Shown: in pieces, positions 1 through 12,480 of the stretch
Numbering within the stretch: the first letter of the stretch is position 1
How the letters are laid out: each line of letters begins with the position of its first letter
Source: Drosophila miranda
Lineage: Eukaryota > Arthropoda > Insecta > Diptera > Drosophilidae
Assembly (NCBI RefSeq): GCF_003369915.1
Contig: NW_022881603.1
Span: 26,458,264-26,522,263, forward strand
Length of the DNA stretch: 64,000 nt
Reading direction: 5' to 3'
Program-made: the position numbers and the translations under genes
The notes under the pieces: generated by a model
What the model saw: the letters and a program-made list of their open reading frames with translations, nothing else
The model's database searches: none
What the model was told of the DNA's origin: nothing

Positions 1-2765
1 GACGCTAATGCTGGTGGCTAGCTCATCCTCTAGCTGGCGCCTCTCGTACTCGAAACGGTGGCATTCAAAGAAGACGTGGTGAGCGTCCTCCACGATACCT
101 CGACCACATGATGGGCACCAGTCCTCCGTTTCGTGTCCAAACCGCTTCAGGTACGATCTGAAGCATCCGTGGCCGCTCAGCATCTGAGTGAGGTGGAAGT
201 CCACCTGTCCGTGCTTCCTCTCCAACCACAGCTTGGTATCCGGAATCAGCTGGTGGGTCCAGCGTCCTTTAGTCGAGGAATCCCACTTCATCTGCCACCT
301 ACTGACGGTCTCGTGCCTGGGTGATTCTCTCTCGACTCCGGTGGGAGGATTGTGGGTGTCCCTGCTAGATAGCGCGTACACCTCGGCCCTTTCCCTCGCT
401 TGCTCTGCTATTGGGACTAGTCCCGCGATGACCAGTGCTGCGTCGTCAGATATGGTTCTAAACGAGCAGGCGATCCTGAAGGCACATAAGCGGTGCGTTG
501 CTTCGACTCCTCGCATATAGCTCGGCACCTTCGTCGCTTTGGACCACACTGCGGCAGCATACAGGAGCTGAGAGGAGACGACGCTGGTGATCAGCTTCCT
601 CCTTGCTTGCTTTGGCCCGCTGGTGTTGAGCAGGATTCGCGAGAGTGCTCGGCAAGTCTGTGCGGCCTTTGTGTTGGCGTACTCCAAGTGCTCTCTAAAT
701 GAAAGCCTAGTGTCCAGCATTACTCCTAGGTATTTAAGAGCCCTTTGCGAAGTAATGTCGTGTCCGCCGACCGACACTCGGGCCGTCTCCACCTTCTTCC
801 TGCTGCTAATCAGAACAGCCTCGTTCTCTTGGGCCGCCAGCTGTAATCCAGCTATGGCGAGCCACGTCTCCACGGCACGGATTGCCCCGTTTGCAGCTGC
901 TTCAACTGCTGCAAGGTCCTTGGCTACCACTACGATGGCGACGTCATCGGCAAACCCGACGACCCATCATACATCGTATTCCACAGGAGCGGCCCCAGCA
1001 CCGACCCCTGCGGGACTCCAGCAGTCACTCTATATGATCTTATCCCTTCGCTCGTCTCGTACAGCAGCACCCTCTCACTGAGGTAGCTGTCCACTATTCT
1101 CAGGAGGTATTCCTGGATCCGTAGCCTCCGTAGGGCTTCCATCGTTTTACCCCAGTCCGCAGAGTTGAAAGCGTTTTTTATATCCAGGGTAACCAGCAGG
1201 CAGTACTGCTTTTGGCCCGCTCTCCAGCGGGTCCCACTTATTGCATTCTCCGCTATGTTGGTGACTATGCCAATGGCATCCAGGGTTGATCTGCCTTTCC
1301 GGAAGCATTACTGGTTGGGCGACAAGCCGCCGGCATCTTCAATGGCACGGCTGAGCCTACGTGCAATGAGCTTTTCGCATACCTTCCCTGCGTTGTCCAG
1401 GAGACAAATTGGTCTGTACGAGGAAGGCTCGCCTGGTGGTTTCCCTGGCTTGTTGAGCAGCAGTAGCTTTTGAATCTTCCACCTATCGGGGAAGGTACCT
1501 TCTAGCAGACACTTATTGAAGACCTCGGCGAAGGCGGATGGCTGTAGTGCCAATGCCAGTTTTAAAGCCCTATTTGGGATTGCATCCGGGCCTGGGGCTT
1601 TTTTGCTGGGCAGGCTCCTACCGGCTTCCCGGATCTCCGCTTCCGTGATCATTTCGATGCCCGTGATCGGTGCGTCGCTTTCTAAGGGGCCTGGACGCCT
1701 CTGTTGCTCACTGGGGAACAGGGTGTGCACTATGTCCTCGAGGGTGCTGGGGTCCGTTGGCGCCTTGCTCCCGGCACTTAGCCGCTTCATAACGATGTTG
1801 TAAGCCCTGCCCCAGGGGTCTTGTTCCGCTGTGTCGCAGAGCTGGAGAAAGCATTCCCGCTTGCTGCTCCGAATTGCATGCTTCAGTGCCTTCCTGGCGG
1901 TCCTATACTCCTCATGCGATGTGACGAACCGAGTCGTGCGTCGCGCTCTCTGCATAGCTCGTCTGGCCCTTAGACACATTGTCCGGAGCCTGTCGATGTC
2001 GGCGTTCCACCACACGATTGGCTCGTGGTGCCGCATGAATGGCTTCCGCTGTCTCATGCTCCTGTCACAGTCCTCCTCCATTCGCAAGGCGAGCTGGTTG
2101 GCCGATTCGTTGGCACTTGTGTCCCCGAGGGCCTCCCACGTCTCGAGGCTTCTAGCCAGAGCGCTGGTGTTGAGCGTGTCCACGATGTAGGCTTTGCTCC
2201 TCGCGCTTGTACACGTCTCCTATTCGCCACCTTGCATTGCGCAGCTGCGAAGGGCTCGCGAGGTCAATGATTGACCCAGCGCTACCCCTGCAGAAGGTTT
2301 GCTGGGAGCCCTCGTTCAGCAGCGCTAGGTCTAGCGATGCTAAAGTTTCTAGCAGGATTCGGCCTCTTGCGTTGGTGACTTGACAGCCCCACTCGTGTGC
2401 CCACGCGTTGAGGTCCCCGGCGATTAGGACTGCCCCGCGGTTTCTTGCGTCTTCAGCTAGTTCCTCAATGATTCGGGCGAAGGACTCGAGGGGTAGACTG
2501 GGCGCTAGGTAGCAGCTGTATACCCATAGGTTGCCAGCTCTCGCGCGCACAAATCCGTCTCCTGCCAGCACATTGCTGAGTTTGCAGGGATCGCCTCCAC
2601 ATGCCCACAGGGCATCTCTGTTCTGTCGGTCGCCCAGGATTCGTTGTCACCTGATTTGTACGGCTCGCTGAGTATGGCCAGGGCCGATTTGAGTTCTCTC
2701 ACCGTCTGCAGGAGCAGGTCCTGTGCGGCCCTACAGTGATTCAGATTGAGCTGGATCACTTCCAT
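1..2765 (-). pseudogene. R1-clade ORF2 (endonuclease/reverse transcriptase), broken
   Basis: The start ATG at 2763-2765 overlaps the ORF1 stop (2756-2758) by ten bases, a usual arrangement in this clade. The N-terminus has the apurinic endonuclease opening IQLNLNHCRAAQDLL and later IAGDLNAWAHEWG. The reverse transcriptase shows YRPICLLDNAGK and GVPQGSVLGPLL. Lesions, in order: a frameshift near 2605-2620, another near 2190-2215, an in-frame stop near 1308 just after LSPNQ, and a deletion after NTMYDG (near 960) that removes the residues before the FADD catalytic motif and changes frame. Protein cannot be made in one piece. Every lesion is shared with copy 2. Confidence 0.8.
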
Positions 2766-3246
2766 CCTCTTGTTCCGGCTACCTCTCCTAGCTTCGAGAA
2801 GGGACACTGCCGGCTTCCCGATTGATGGCCTCTGTCCTCTCGGCCTTTCCCGGCGCAGACGAAGCAGGTTGCCTTGTTTGGACAGTCTGCTATCTTGTGC
2901 CCATCGACGCCGCAGCGAATGCAGCACCCAGTTCGGTCCACCGCACTATGGCAGTTTGGCGCAATGTGCCCAATCTCCAAGCACTTGTAGCACCTAGGCT
3001 GCGAGTCCTTCTCCTTGATCTTACATACCGTCCATCCCACCTTGACCTTGCCCTTGCCGAGGACCACTTGAGCATCCTTGCTCGGCAGTCCAATTACGGC
3101 AGTCTGGGTGTCCCGGTATGATGGGCGTAGGCTTCTCACATTCACCGAGTCGGCTTTGATGGCAAATTGTTCCGCTAAGGCCTTGACAAGGTCCTCCGCG
3201 GTTACTAGCGGGTCCAGGTCGCTGATCGCTAGCACCCTCGTCCTCG
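2756..3246 (-). pseudogene. R1-clade ORF1 (gag-like), C-terminal fragment
   Basis: Carries the C-terminal part of the ORF1 protein, including three zinc knuckles: CYKCLEIGHIAPNC, CIRCGVDGHKIADC and one starting CFVC. These bind nucleic acid in the element's ribonucleoprotein particle. The N-terminal half is missing because of the 5' truncation. By chance the fragment is in frame with the BEL/Pao reading frame to its right, so one uninterrupted frame of 1462 codons runs from 7144 to 2756 across the junction. This fused frame joins two unrelated elements and is not a host gene. Confidence 0.85.
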
Positions 3247-6200
3247 AGGGTCCCTTAGGAAGCGGGATCGGGTGCTTCGCGTCGTAGTCCAATTCGGCAT
3301 TTTGGAGGCGGCCTCCAACACGCAGCAATCCAAAGCTATCCAGAAATGGATTCAGTGAGGCCATCGTGCTTTTTTGGGGTAGGGCCTGTTTGCTGGCGAG
3401 GGCCCTTATATCTTCCGAAAATTGTTGCTGCTGTATTGCCCTTATGAGCAAATGCGTACCATTTTTGATGTCGATTACGGTAAGTTGACCCTTCGACCGC
3501 GCTATGCCTTTGTCCTTGAGAATGTAGAATCGATATATGTAAGCAAAGACGCGCTGCATGGATCCGAATGAGTTTTGAAATTTGCAATCGTACGATACAT
3601 CCCTTTCGTTTGAAACAACCAATGCTGCATGACGACGTTCTGGTACATCGGTCGGCAATTGCAAGCCTGCAGGCCACTCTGAGCTCTCAAGACGCAAGAA
3701 TGGTGGTCCAGAGATCCAAAGGCTGCTATCCATTAATTCAGCGGGCGTGGATCCACGTGATATGATGTCGGCAGGATTCAACTTTGTGGGCACGTGATGC
3801 CAAGTCATTCCAGCGGTGAGCTCCTGAATCCGCTGAACTCGATTAGAAACAAATATATTAAAATTCAATGGTGATTCTCGAATCCAGGCAAGGGCTATGG
3901 ACGAATCCGACCAGCAATGTATTTGGCATGGAGCTGATAATCCCTTAACTATGGTGGACACTAGTTCGGCTAATACGAGGGCAGCGGACAGCTCAAGCTT
4001 GGGGATAGTCATACTTTTCAAGGGCGCGACTCTGGATTTAGAGCATAAGAGATGACTTTGCACAATGCCAAGAGCTTCCGAACGCATGCATACACAGGCG
4101 CCATATGCTGCTTGGCTCGCATCACAAAACGCGTGCATTTCTAATCTGGCTTGCTGCCGAAGCACGTAACGTGGAAACTTAAAGTTTTTAACCATCGACA
4201 ACTGCGAGGTCAGCTCAATCCAAGTCGTATGTAGATCCTGGGGCAGGCTTTCGTCCCAATTCAACTTTAGGCTTTCGTTCCATAGCGACTGCATAAATAT
4301 TTTAGCTTTTGTGATGATGGGAGAGATGAGCCCTAGAGGATCGTAGAACCTAGCTAGTGTAGACAGGACCGAACGCTTCCATATTGGGCCTGCAGCGGTT
4401 CCGACGTGAGCGAAGCTAAACAGAAGATTGTCCGTGGTGGGATCCCAAACTAGACCAAGCGCCTTGGTTACTTCAGTCCCGTCATGAAAGGTAAGGAACT
4501 TTTCGCGATCCGCCTCCGATACGCCTTCCAAAGCAGCGGGTTCATTGGAACACCATTTACGTATGGGAAAACATCCTTTCGAAAGTAGCTCCTTTACCTG
4601 CTGACGAATCTTGATGACAGAATCCATGCTGTCCCCTCCAGATATGAGATCATCGACATAGAAATCTCTTCGAACAACATCAGCGCCAAGCGGAAAACGC
4701 AACTCTTCATCATTTGCCAATTGATGCATAGCACGAATTGCTAAGAAAGCGGCAGGTTTGGTTCCGTAAGTAACAGTCTCCAACTTGAACACCTGAATCT
4801 CCTCCTTCGGGTCATTGCGCCATAGGATGCACTGCACGTGCGTATCGGGATGGGAAACGCGTACACAGCTGTACATTTTGCAGATATCGCCACACAAGGC
4901 GACTTTAGAAAAGCGGAAACGAAGCAGAGTTATCAGAATTTTAGGTTGGATGGTGGGTCCAGCCATTAGCGCATCATTCAGTGATACTCCAGACGCTGTT
5001 TTGGCAGATCCATCGAACACTACGCGTAATTTGGTGGTTGTACTATCCTGCTTGTGGACGCAATGGTGAGTCAAGAAGTACTGCGGGAGGTCTGACTGCC
5101 GCGAGGCTGGCGACATGTGTCCTAAATCACGATACTCCTGGAGAAACTCCATATATTTTGCCTTAAGCTGTGCATTTTTTGCTAGCTTCCTCTCCAAATT
5201 GAGAAATCTACGTAGCGCCTGCTGATACGATTCTCCTAATTCCTCTAGACTGAATTTGGTTGGCAAACGCACGGAGTAAGCTCCGGACTCTAGGCGAATG
5301 CAGTTTGTGACGAAATGCTGTTCGCAATGAACATCTTCCTCCGAAATTGACGAGGGCGAATAATCTCCATCGACTTCCCAAAACCGCCTTACAATATCGC
5401 ACAAATTAGTCTCGCAAGCGGAGATGACAGAGGGATCTTCAACGGCTGCTAGCGCCGCACGGGCTTTCTCAGAGTTTTTAATACTTCCTGACACTATCCA
5501 GCCAAGTTTCGTCTTCTGCAATGTTGGCAATTGGTCTGACAGTCGAATCTGTCCAACGCACTTTAATTCGAAAAACAAACCAGCACCTATCAACAGATCG
5601 ACACGCTGGGGCTTGGCGAAATTAGGATCAGCCAGTTTTAGATTATTTGGCATTGGCCAATCCTTTGCGTCTAGGCCGAAGTTAGGCTGCATTCCTGTGA
5701 TTGAGGCAGTGATAATTGCAGAGAGGAAACCGCGATAGCTTTCGTCTTGAGATTGCAGGACGATGTCCACAGCCTTGCTGGATGGTAGAATTGACTCTCC
5801 AATACCGGCGATTTTAACGTGAGACGGGTGAGGATCTAACTGCAGCTGATTGGCGAGTCTCGATGTTATAAAGTTAACCTGAGAAGCGGAATCTAAAATG
5901 GCACGACATGGAATAAGCGATCCAAAACGGCCCCTGACATATACGATTGCTGTAGCTAGCAGCACGTTTTGGCTAGGCAGAGATTTTTGACTCGAGGGGG
6001 GAGGGCTAATATATTTGCTTGCTACTAGGGCACTTGCAGGATCATGCTGGGTCGATTCCGTGCTCGGCGACGGCAACTCAGCGTCAGCGCCCGACTGCAT
6101 GTGGAGCAGTGTGTGATGCTTGGCTTGGCAATTTCTACATGCCCCTGACTTGCAGCGTTGCAATGAATGGCCTTTGTTGAGGCAGTTTAGCCATAAATGG

Positions 6201-7327
6201 CGCTTCTTCACCTCCTTGTATCGAGAAAAAACAGGGAGATCTATAAATGTCTGGCATCGGGATATGTAGTGATCGGAGGATTTGCAATACTTGCATGTTG
6301 AGCTATTATGATCGTTAAAGGAGGTGATTAGGGTGCTAGGTTTACTTTCTCCCACCTGCTGGCTAGGAATTGTTACCATAGCCGATCCCAAATTTTCCAG
6401 CATCCGACATCTTGCTTCCAAGAATGAGGCCATGCTTGACCACCGAGGCAATCCTGACGTCGGCAAGTTCTCTTCCCATTTCTCCTTGGTCTTGTGGTCC
6501 AATTTCGTGCCTATGATGAAGATCAGCAACCCATCGGAAATCTCCTGCGGGGTCGCCAAGGTCTGAAGTGCACGCAAGTGCGAATTGATTTTATCGCTGA
6601 GCGCGCGCAAGCCGATAGCAGAGCCCTTCTCCACCCCTTGCAGCCCGAAAATAGCCTTGACGTGTGCCTGAAAATGTAACAGTTTATTATCGAATCGCAA
6701 CATTAGTAAATTCAACGCCTTGTCGTAATTCTCCTCAGAAAGTTCCAAGGAACGAATCGTATCCAGCGCAGCACCATCTAGACATCCACGAAGATATTGG
6801 AACTTTTCGATGATTGGTATACGATGGTCTTTGTGCACCATTGTCGAAAACATCGCGTGGAATTCTGGCCAATCCATGTAGCTCCCACCGAATCGCGGAA
6901 GCTGCAACTCGGGCATTCGAGAACGGCCTATACTATTATAGGCGAACAGCGACGAATTCCCCTCGAGAGTATGCCGAGCCGTTGAATTGGCAACATTTAC
7001 AGTGCGAGCAGCCATCAACTCCCGCGACAGCCTGGACCTAACCTTGACATAAACATTCGAAAAGTCCAGCCGGGCATCATGGGCTAACTGCAGGAAATCC
7101 AGCCTTTCAAGGCTCGTTTGAGCGGCATCGAAATCCGCATTCATTCGCTCGATCTGCTCTTAGCGAGCTTGAAGTTCTGCCTCATCTAACTCGGCAAGCT
7201 CTTCCTTGGTGAGAAAGCGATCCATGGCCTTTAGTTGGCGCGCGATGGACTCGGCCTTGTGCTTGTAGAAATCTACATCACTCGGCATTGCTGCGTTCGC
7301 GACATTGGTAGGCTCAGGTGCTGCCAT
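3247..7327 (-). pseudogene. BEL/Pao LTR retrotransposon gag-pol, truncated
   Basis: The likely start ATG is at 7325-7327 (MAAPEPTN...). An in-frame TAA at 7160-7162 interrupts it after 55 codons and the frame restarts with an ATG at 7142-7144. Domains follow the BEL/Pao order: DUF1759-type gag (IGRSRMPELQLPRFGG), zinc knuckles starting CKYC and CRNC, an aspartic-protease-like segment with DSAS in place of DSG/DTG, reverse transcriptase (LRVVFDGSAK; catalytic motif in DFYVDDLISG), and a peptidase A17/RNase H-like region (HAFCDASQAAYGA). The coding sequence stops at the R1 junction, before the integrase would begin. Remaining pol and the 3' LTR would lie beyond the R1 copy, outside the window. 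Confidence 0.85.
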
Positions 7328-8860
7328 GTTGAGGTTTTAAAAGAGTCACTCAGCACGACCGAAAAAGACACCCTGTATACGTATAAACGTGGGAACCGCA
7401 AGCAAAGGGATTACAGCTAATGCCTTTAGCTGTGCGGCTGTGCGAGCTGTCCGATTCCGCTTTGTACTCCGCTTGTGTGTATTAGTGAGTTCGCTGCACT
7501 GCCTACCGCACTGCACTGACCGAATTGTCGCGACGTATGTAGGTGTATGTAAGTGTGTTTTAGCACCGAATTGTGCTTAACCGCCGAAAATTTTCTAGGG
7601 CTAACGAATGTCGATCCTGCTCCGATCGCAAAGCGCAGCTTCGCTCGGCTGACGTCGGTAGGCAGACGCAAAGCGGAGATAGCGAAGAGCGAGCTGGCAG
7701 AGAGCGTTTAGCAGGGCAAGCAAGCGCAGAGCTTTAACAAACAAATGAGTGACATAGACATAAGTAACAAACAAAATAAGCGGCTGAGGGCCAAGAATTA
7801 GGTGCTATTTGGCAAGCAGCTAATCGGCTGGGTTCTGCTCCGAACAGGTGTCTTTCCGTGGAGTGAGGTCCATGCGAGGGTTGACCCTGGGCCTTATGAG
7901 CACCAGGGTTCAGAGCCAGATCGGTGCTAGTTGGGATATGAATCAACCAAGCCTACGCAACCACCATAGTGGGACGGCCAGGAAGCGTTAAACGAGGCCT
8001 GCCAAGGTTTTAACGAGACCGGGGGCGGTGGAGACATTAACCTATGAGCCATTTCAACAGGGGTTCAGCCTGCCTACTCAGGTCATAGAATGCCGACGCC
8101 GTCAGCCCACAGTCGTACGTAACACCTTACTGGTCTCGGTGTTACGGGCGGTATAGTACCTACCAAGGCGCCTATGGCACCGATGGGTCCACTATAAAGG
8201 CTTATCCTGGGCATCCCGCGATGGCCGGGAATTTCATCCAGACGATAGTCGCTGGGGTTATACCGCCCTTTCTCGGGAGCCAGCCTCCCGTTAAAGGTTA
8301 CGCCGCCGTAGCGCTGGGGTTGGCAGGAGGACAGATCCGGGACCCGTTGTGTACCCGATGGCCTCAGAAAGCGCCGATGTGCAGTGTGAGCCTCTAAATA
8401 TCCCCATCAGTTACACTTTGCCACATCCTATAGACCCTAGGTGAGGGGACCGAGAAGTCGTGGTATACTTCTAGGATGTAAGATGCAGCGCCATCTGCCG
8501 GTGCTCGTCTTCCTCTACGTGCTACATAGCAGCGCCCTCTGACGGTGGGACACGCCTGCGATGAGTAGGCTATCGCCGTCTTGTAGCCCTGGTCAGCAGC
8601 TGTTGCTCTGATCAGGAAAATAGACATCCATCTTGAGCCGGTGGGAGGAGGAGAGAAACTCACCCCGGGAGCTTCGTGAGTGTTATGAGTGAGTTGGAGT
8701 TTGAGTGACAAACCCCAAATTAATTTAGCCATGGCAGATTGCTTTAAAATCCTGATTGACGACCTTCTTGGGTTTGGACACGGTCTGCTTGGACCAGGAG
8801 TCCAAAGTAAAGCAAAGGCATCGTATGGGTGGATGGATGGAACTCCCGGATGGGACTTAT
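7328..8860. other. BEL/Pao leader and unassigned transposon-like DNA
   Basis: There is no credible gene here. The part next to 7327 should hold the BEL leader and 5' LTR, but I could not fix the LTR ends. From about 7930 to 8690 the sequence is GC-richer and looks transposon-derived, with no family I can name. It holds two CTCF-like sites described separately. An abrupt T-run at about 8866 marks the 3' tail of the next element. Confidence 0.4.
8488..8545 (-). promoter_or_regulatory. Pair of CTCF-like motifs
   Basis: On the minus strand, CCGGCAGATGGCGC (8488-8501) fits the CTCF consensus CCRSYAGRKGGCRS at all 14 positions. CCGTCAGAGGGCGC (8532-8545) fits at 13 of 14. The two sites have the same orientation and begin 44 bases apart. 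The fit is by eye; no binding is shown. Confidence 0.35.
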
Positions 8861-9410
8861 GTGTTTTTTTTTTTTATATATTCATATACTTATTTATTTG
8901 CTCTATAATATATACTATACAATTTATATTTAACTTAATTTAACGGACAAGAGTACTGTTGGGACTAGGGGCCCCGCGGACTGCGGTACTGCCGCAAAGC
9001 ATTGCTTCGCAGTGGCGTGGACACCTACTTCGTCTGCTCCTTCCGCCTTCTCTCCAAGGACCTAAGCGTTCGCATCACGCTAGAGGCGAACTCCGCGGCC
9101 GCTTCCCACACCTTCGGGTCTGCCAGCATCAGCGGCACCAGAGTCTCGGTGCTGACCCTAGACCCTGCTGCTGTCTCCAATGTCTGACGCTCGAGGTCAA
9201 ACCTGTGGCAGTCGAAGAGGACGTGGCGAGCGTCCTACTCTATGCCTGTGCCACACTCGGGGCACCAGTCCTCTGTCTCGTGGCCGAAGCGCTTGAGGTA
9301 GCCGCGGAAGCAGCCATGTCCGCTCAGTGCCTGGGTAAGGTAGAAATCCACCTGGCCGTGCTTCCTTTCAACCCAGCATGCTATGCTGGGGATGAGGGTG
9401 TGGTGGGACT
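8861..9410 (-). mobile_element. R1-type non-LTR element, 3'-terminal fragment
   Basis: Positions about 8990-9405 resemble the end of ORF2 of the neighbouring element (compare 9555-9975) with many substitutions, so this is a separate, older subfamily. It includes the C-terminal Cys/His region. An AT-rich 3' UTR runs to a poly(A) tail, seen as a T-run at about 8866-8874. The 5' side is cut near 9409, where the poly(A) tail of the next element begins: copy 2 appears to have inserted here, or the fragment was truncated here. Confidence 0.7.
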
Positions 9411-9592
9411 TCTGTGTTTTTTTTTTTGTTTTTTTTTTTTTGTATTCTATGACTTTTATTATGCTTTAATACTAGATCTTATATAGGGTTAGCAACTAGT
9501 TGTGGGGTCTGGGACTGTGGTTTTTTGGTGGGGTAATGGGGCGTAGCTATGCGGTACGGCCGCAAAGCATTGCTTCGCACAGCCGTTCCTCC

Positions 9593-12480
9593 TTACTCCT
9601 CCGACACTTTCCTTTCCCTCTCCGCTCTCCGTAGTACCCGCATTATAGTGGTGGCGAACCTAGTGGTGGCATCCCACGCCTTGGGATTCGCTACCATGAG
9701 CGGCACGATCCCTCCGACGCTAATGCTGGTGGCTAGCTCATCCTCTAGCTGGCGCCTCTCGTACTCGAAACGGTGGCATTCAAAGAAGACGTGGTGAGCG
9801 TCCTCCACGATACCTCGACCACATGATGGGCACCAGTCCTCCGTTTCGTGTCCAAACCGCTTCAGGTACGATCTGAAGCATCCGTGGCCGCTCAGCATCT
9901 GAGTGAGGTGGAAGTCCACCTGTCCGTGCTTCCTCTCCAACCACAGCTTGGTATCCGGAATCAGCTGGTGGGTCCAGCGTCCTTTAGTCGAGGAATCCCA
10001 CTTCATCTGCCACCTACTGACGGTCTCGTGCCTGGGTGATTCTCTCTCGACTCCGGTGGGAGGATTGTGGGTGTCCCTGCTAGATAGCTCGTACACCTCG
10101 GCCCTTTCCCTCGCTTGCTCTGCTATTGGGACTAGTCCCGCGATGACCAGTGCTGCGTCGTCAGATATGGTTCTAAACGAGCAGGCGATCCTGAAGGCAC
10201 ATAAGCGGTGCGTTGCTTCGACTCCTCGCATATAGCTCGGCACCTTCGTCGCTTTGGACCACACTGCGGCAGCATACAGGAGCTGAGAGGAGACGACGCT
10301 GGTGATCAGCTTCCTCCTTGCTTGCTTTGGCCCGCTGGTGTTGAGCAGGATTCGCGAGAGTGCTCGGCAAGTCTGTGCGGCCTTTGTGTTGGCGTACTCC
10401 AAGTGCTCTCTAAATGAAAGCCTAGTGTCCAGCATTACTCCTAGGTATTTAAGAGCCCTTTGCGAAGTAATGTCGTGTCCGCCGACCGACACTCGGGCCG
10501 TCTCCACCTTCTTCCTGCTGCTAATCAGAACAGCCTCGTTCTCTTGGGCCGCCAGCTGTAATCCAGCTATGGCGAGCCACGTCTCCACGGCACGGATTGC
10601 CCCGTTTGCAGCTGCTTCAACTGCTGCAAGGTCCTTGGCTACCACTACGATGGCGACGTCATCGGCAAACCCGACGACCCATCATACATCGTATTCCACA
10701 GGAGCGGCCCCAGCACCGACCCCTGCGGGACTCCAGCAGTCACTCTATATGATCTTATCCCTTCGCTCGTCTCGTACAGCAGCACCCTCTCACTGAGGTA
10801 GCTGTCCACTATTCTCAGGAGGTATTCCTGGATCCGTAGCCTCCGTAGGGCTTCCATCGTTTTACCCCAGTCCGCAGAGTTGAAAGCGTTTTTTATATCC
10901 AGGGTAACCAGCAGGCAGTACTGCTTTTGGCCCGCTCTCCAGCGGGTCCCACTTATTGCATTCTCCGCTATGTTGGTGACTATGCCAATGGCATCCAGGG
11001 TTGATCTGCCTTTCCGGAAGCATTACTGGTTGGGCGACAAGCCGCCGGCATCTTCAATGGCACGGCTGAGCCTACGTGCAATGAGCTTTTCGCATACCTT
11101 CCCCGCGTTGTCCAGGAGACAAATTGGTCTGTACGAGGAAGGCTCGCCTGGTGGTTTCCCTGGCTTGTTGAGCAGCAGTAGCTTTTGAATCTTCCACCTA
11201 TCGGGGAAGGTACCTTCTAGCAGACACTTATTGAAGACCTCGGCGAAGGCGGATGGCTGTAGTGCCAATGCCAGTTTTAAAGCCCTATTTGGGATTGCAT
11301 CCGGGCCTGGGGCTTTTTTGCTGGGCAGGCTCCTACCGGCTTCCCGGATCTCCGCTTCCGTGATCATTTCGATGCCCGTGATCGGTGCGTCGCTTTCTAA
11401 GGGGCCTGGACGCCTCTGTTGCTCACTGGGGAACAGGGTGTGCACTATGTCCTCGAGGGTGCTGGGGTCCGTTGGCGCCTTGCTCCCGGCACTTAGCCGC
11501 TTCATAACGATGTTGTAAGCCCTGCCCCAGGGGTCTTGTTCCGCTGTGTCGCAGAGCTGGAGAAAGCATTCCCGCTTGCTGCTCCGAATTGCATGCTTCA
11601 GTGCCTTCCTGGCGGTCCTATACTCCTCATGCGATGTGACGAACCGAGTCGTGCGTCGCGCTCTCTGCATAGCTCGTCTGGCCCTTAGACACATTGTCCG
11701 GAGCCTGTCGATGTCGGCGTTCCACCACACGATTGGCTCGTGGTGCCGCATGAATGGCTTCCGCTGTCTCATGCTCCTGTCACAGTCCTCCTCCATTCGC
11801 AAGGCGAGCTGGTTGGCCGATTCGTTGGCACTTGTGTCCCCGAGGGCCTCCCACGTCTCGAGGCTTCTAGCCAGAGCGCTGGTGTTGAGCGTGTCCACGA
11901 TGTAGGCTTTGCTCCTCGCGCTTGTACACGTCTCCTATTCGCCACCTTGCATTGCGCAGCTGCGAAGGGCTCGCGAGGTCAATGATTGACCCAGCGCTAC
12001 CCCTGCAGAAGGTTTGCTGGGAGCCCTCGTTCAGCAGCGCTAGGTCTAGCGATGCTAAAGTTTCTAGCAGGATTCGGCCTCTTGCGTTGGTGACTTGACA
12101 GCCCCACTCGTGTGCCCACGCGTTGAGGTCCCCGGCGATTAGGACTGCCCCGCGGTTTCTTGCGTCTTCAGCTAGTTCCTCAATGATTCGGGCGAAGGAC
12201 TCGAGGGGTAGACTGGGCGCTAGGTAGCAGCTGTATACCCATAGGTTGCCAGCTCTCGCGCGCACAAATCCGTCTCCTGCCAGCACATTGCTGAGTTTGC
12301 AGGGATCGCCTCCACATGCCCACAGGGCATCTCTGTTCTGTCGGTCGCCCAGGATTCGTTGTCACCTGATTTGTACGGCTCGCTGAGTATGGCCAGGTCC
12401 GATTTGAGTTCCCTCACCGTCTGCAGGAGCAGGTCCTGTGCGGCCCTACAGTGATTCAGATTGAGCTGGATCACTTCCAT
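9593..12480 (-). pseudogene. R1-clade ORF2 (endonuclease/reverse transcriptase), broken
   Basis: ATG at 12478-12480, stop at 9593. Order of domains: APE endonuclease (IQLNLNHC; GDLNAWAHEWG), reverse transcriptase (YRPICLLDNAGK; GVPQGSVLGPLL; remnant FADD near 10650), then a long thumb region and CPSCGRGIVEDAHHVFFEC, the Cys/His motif usual in R1 proteins. Breaks: frameshifts near 12330 and 11900-11930, a stop at 11023-11025, and a small deletion near 10675 that removes residues ahead of the FADD motif. The 350-codon C-terminal part (9593-10645) is intact. The element cannot move by itself. Confidence 0.85.

Larger units (their letters stand above)
1..3246 (-). mobile_element. R1-clade non-LTR retrotransposon, copy 1 (5'-truncated; 3' end outside window)
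   Basis: Minus-strand LINE-like element matching 9716-12961 at a constant offset of 9715 bases with no indels; I noticed only about four base differences. Its 5' side stops abruptly at 3246, where sequence switches to a BEL/Pao element, as expected for 5' truncation during target-primed reverse transcription. It keeps the end of ORF1 (gag with zinc knuckles) and most of ORF2 (endonuclease, reverse transcriptase, C-terminal Cys/His motif). The 3' end lies left of base 1. The domain order and the short ORF1/ORF2 overlap fit the R1 clade (R1, Waldo, RT elements); the exact family was not determined. Confidence 0.85.
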
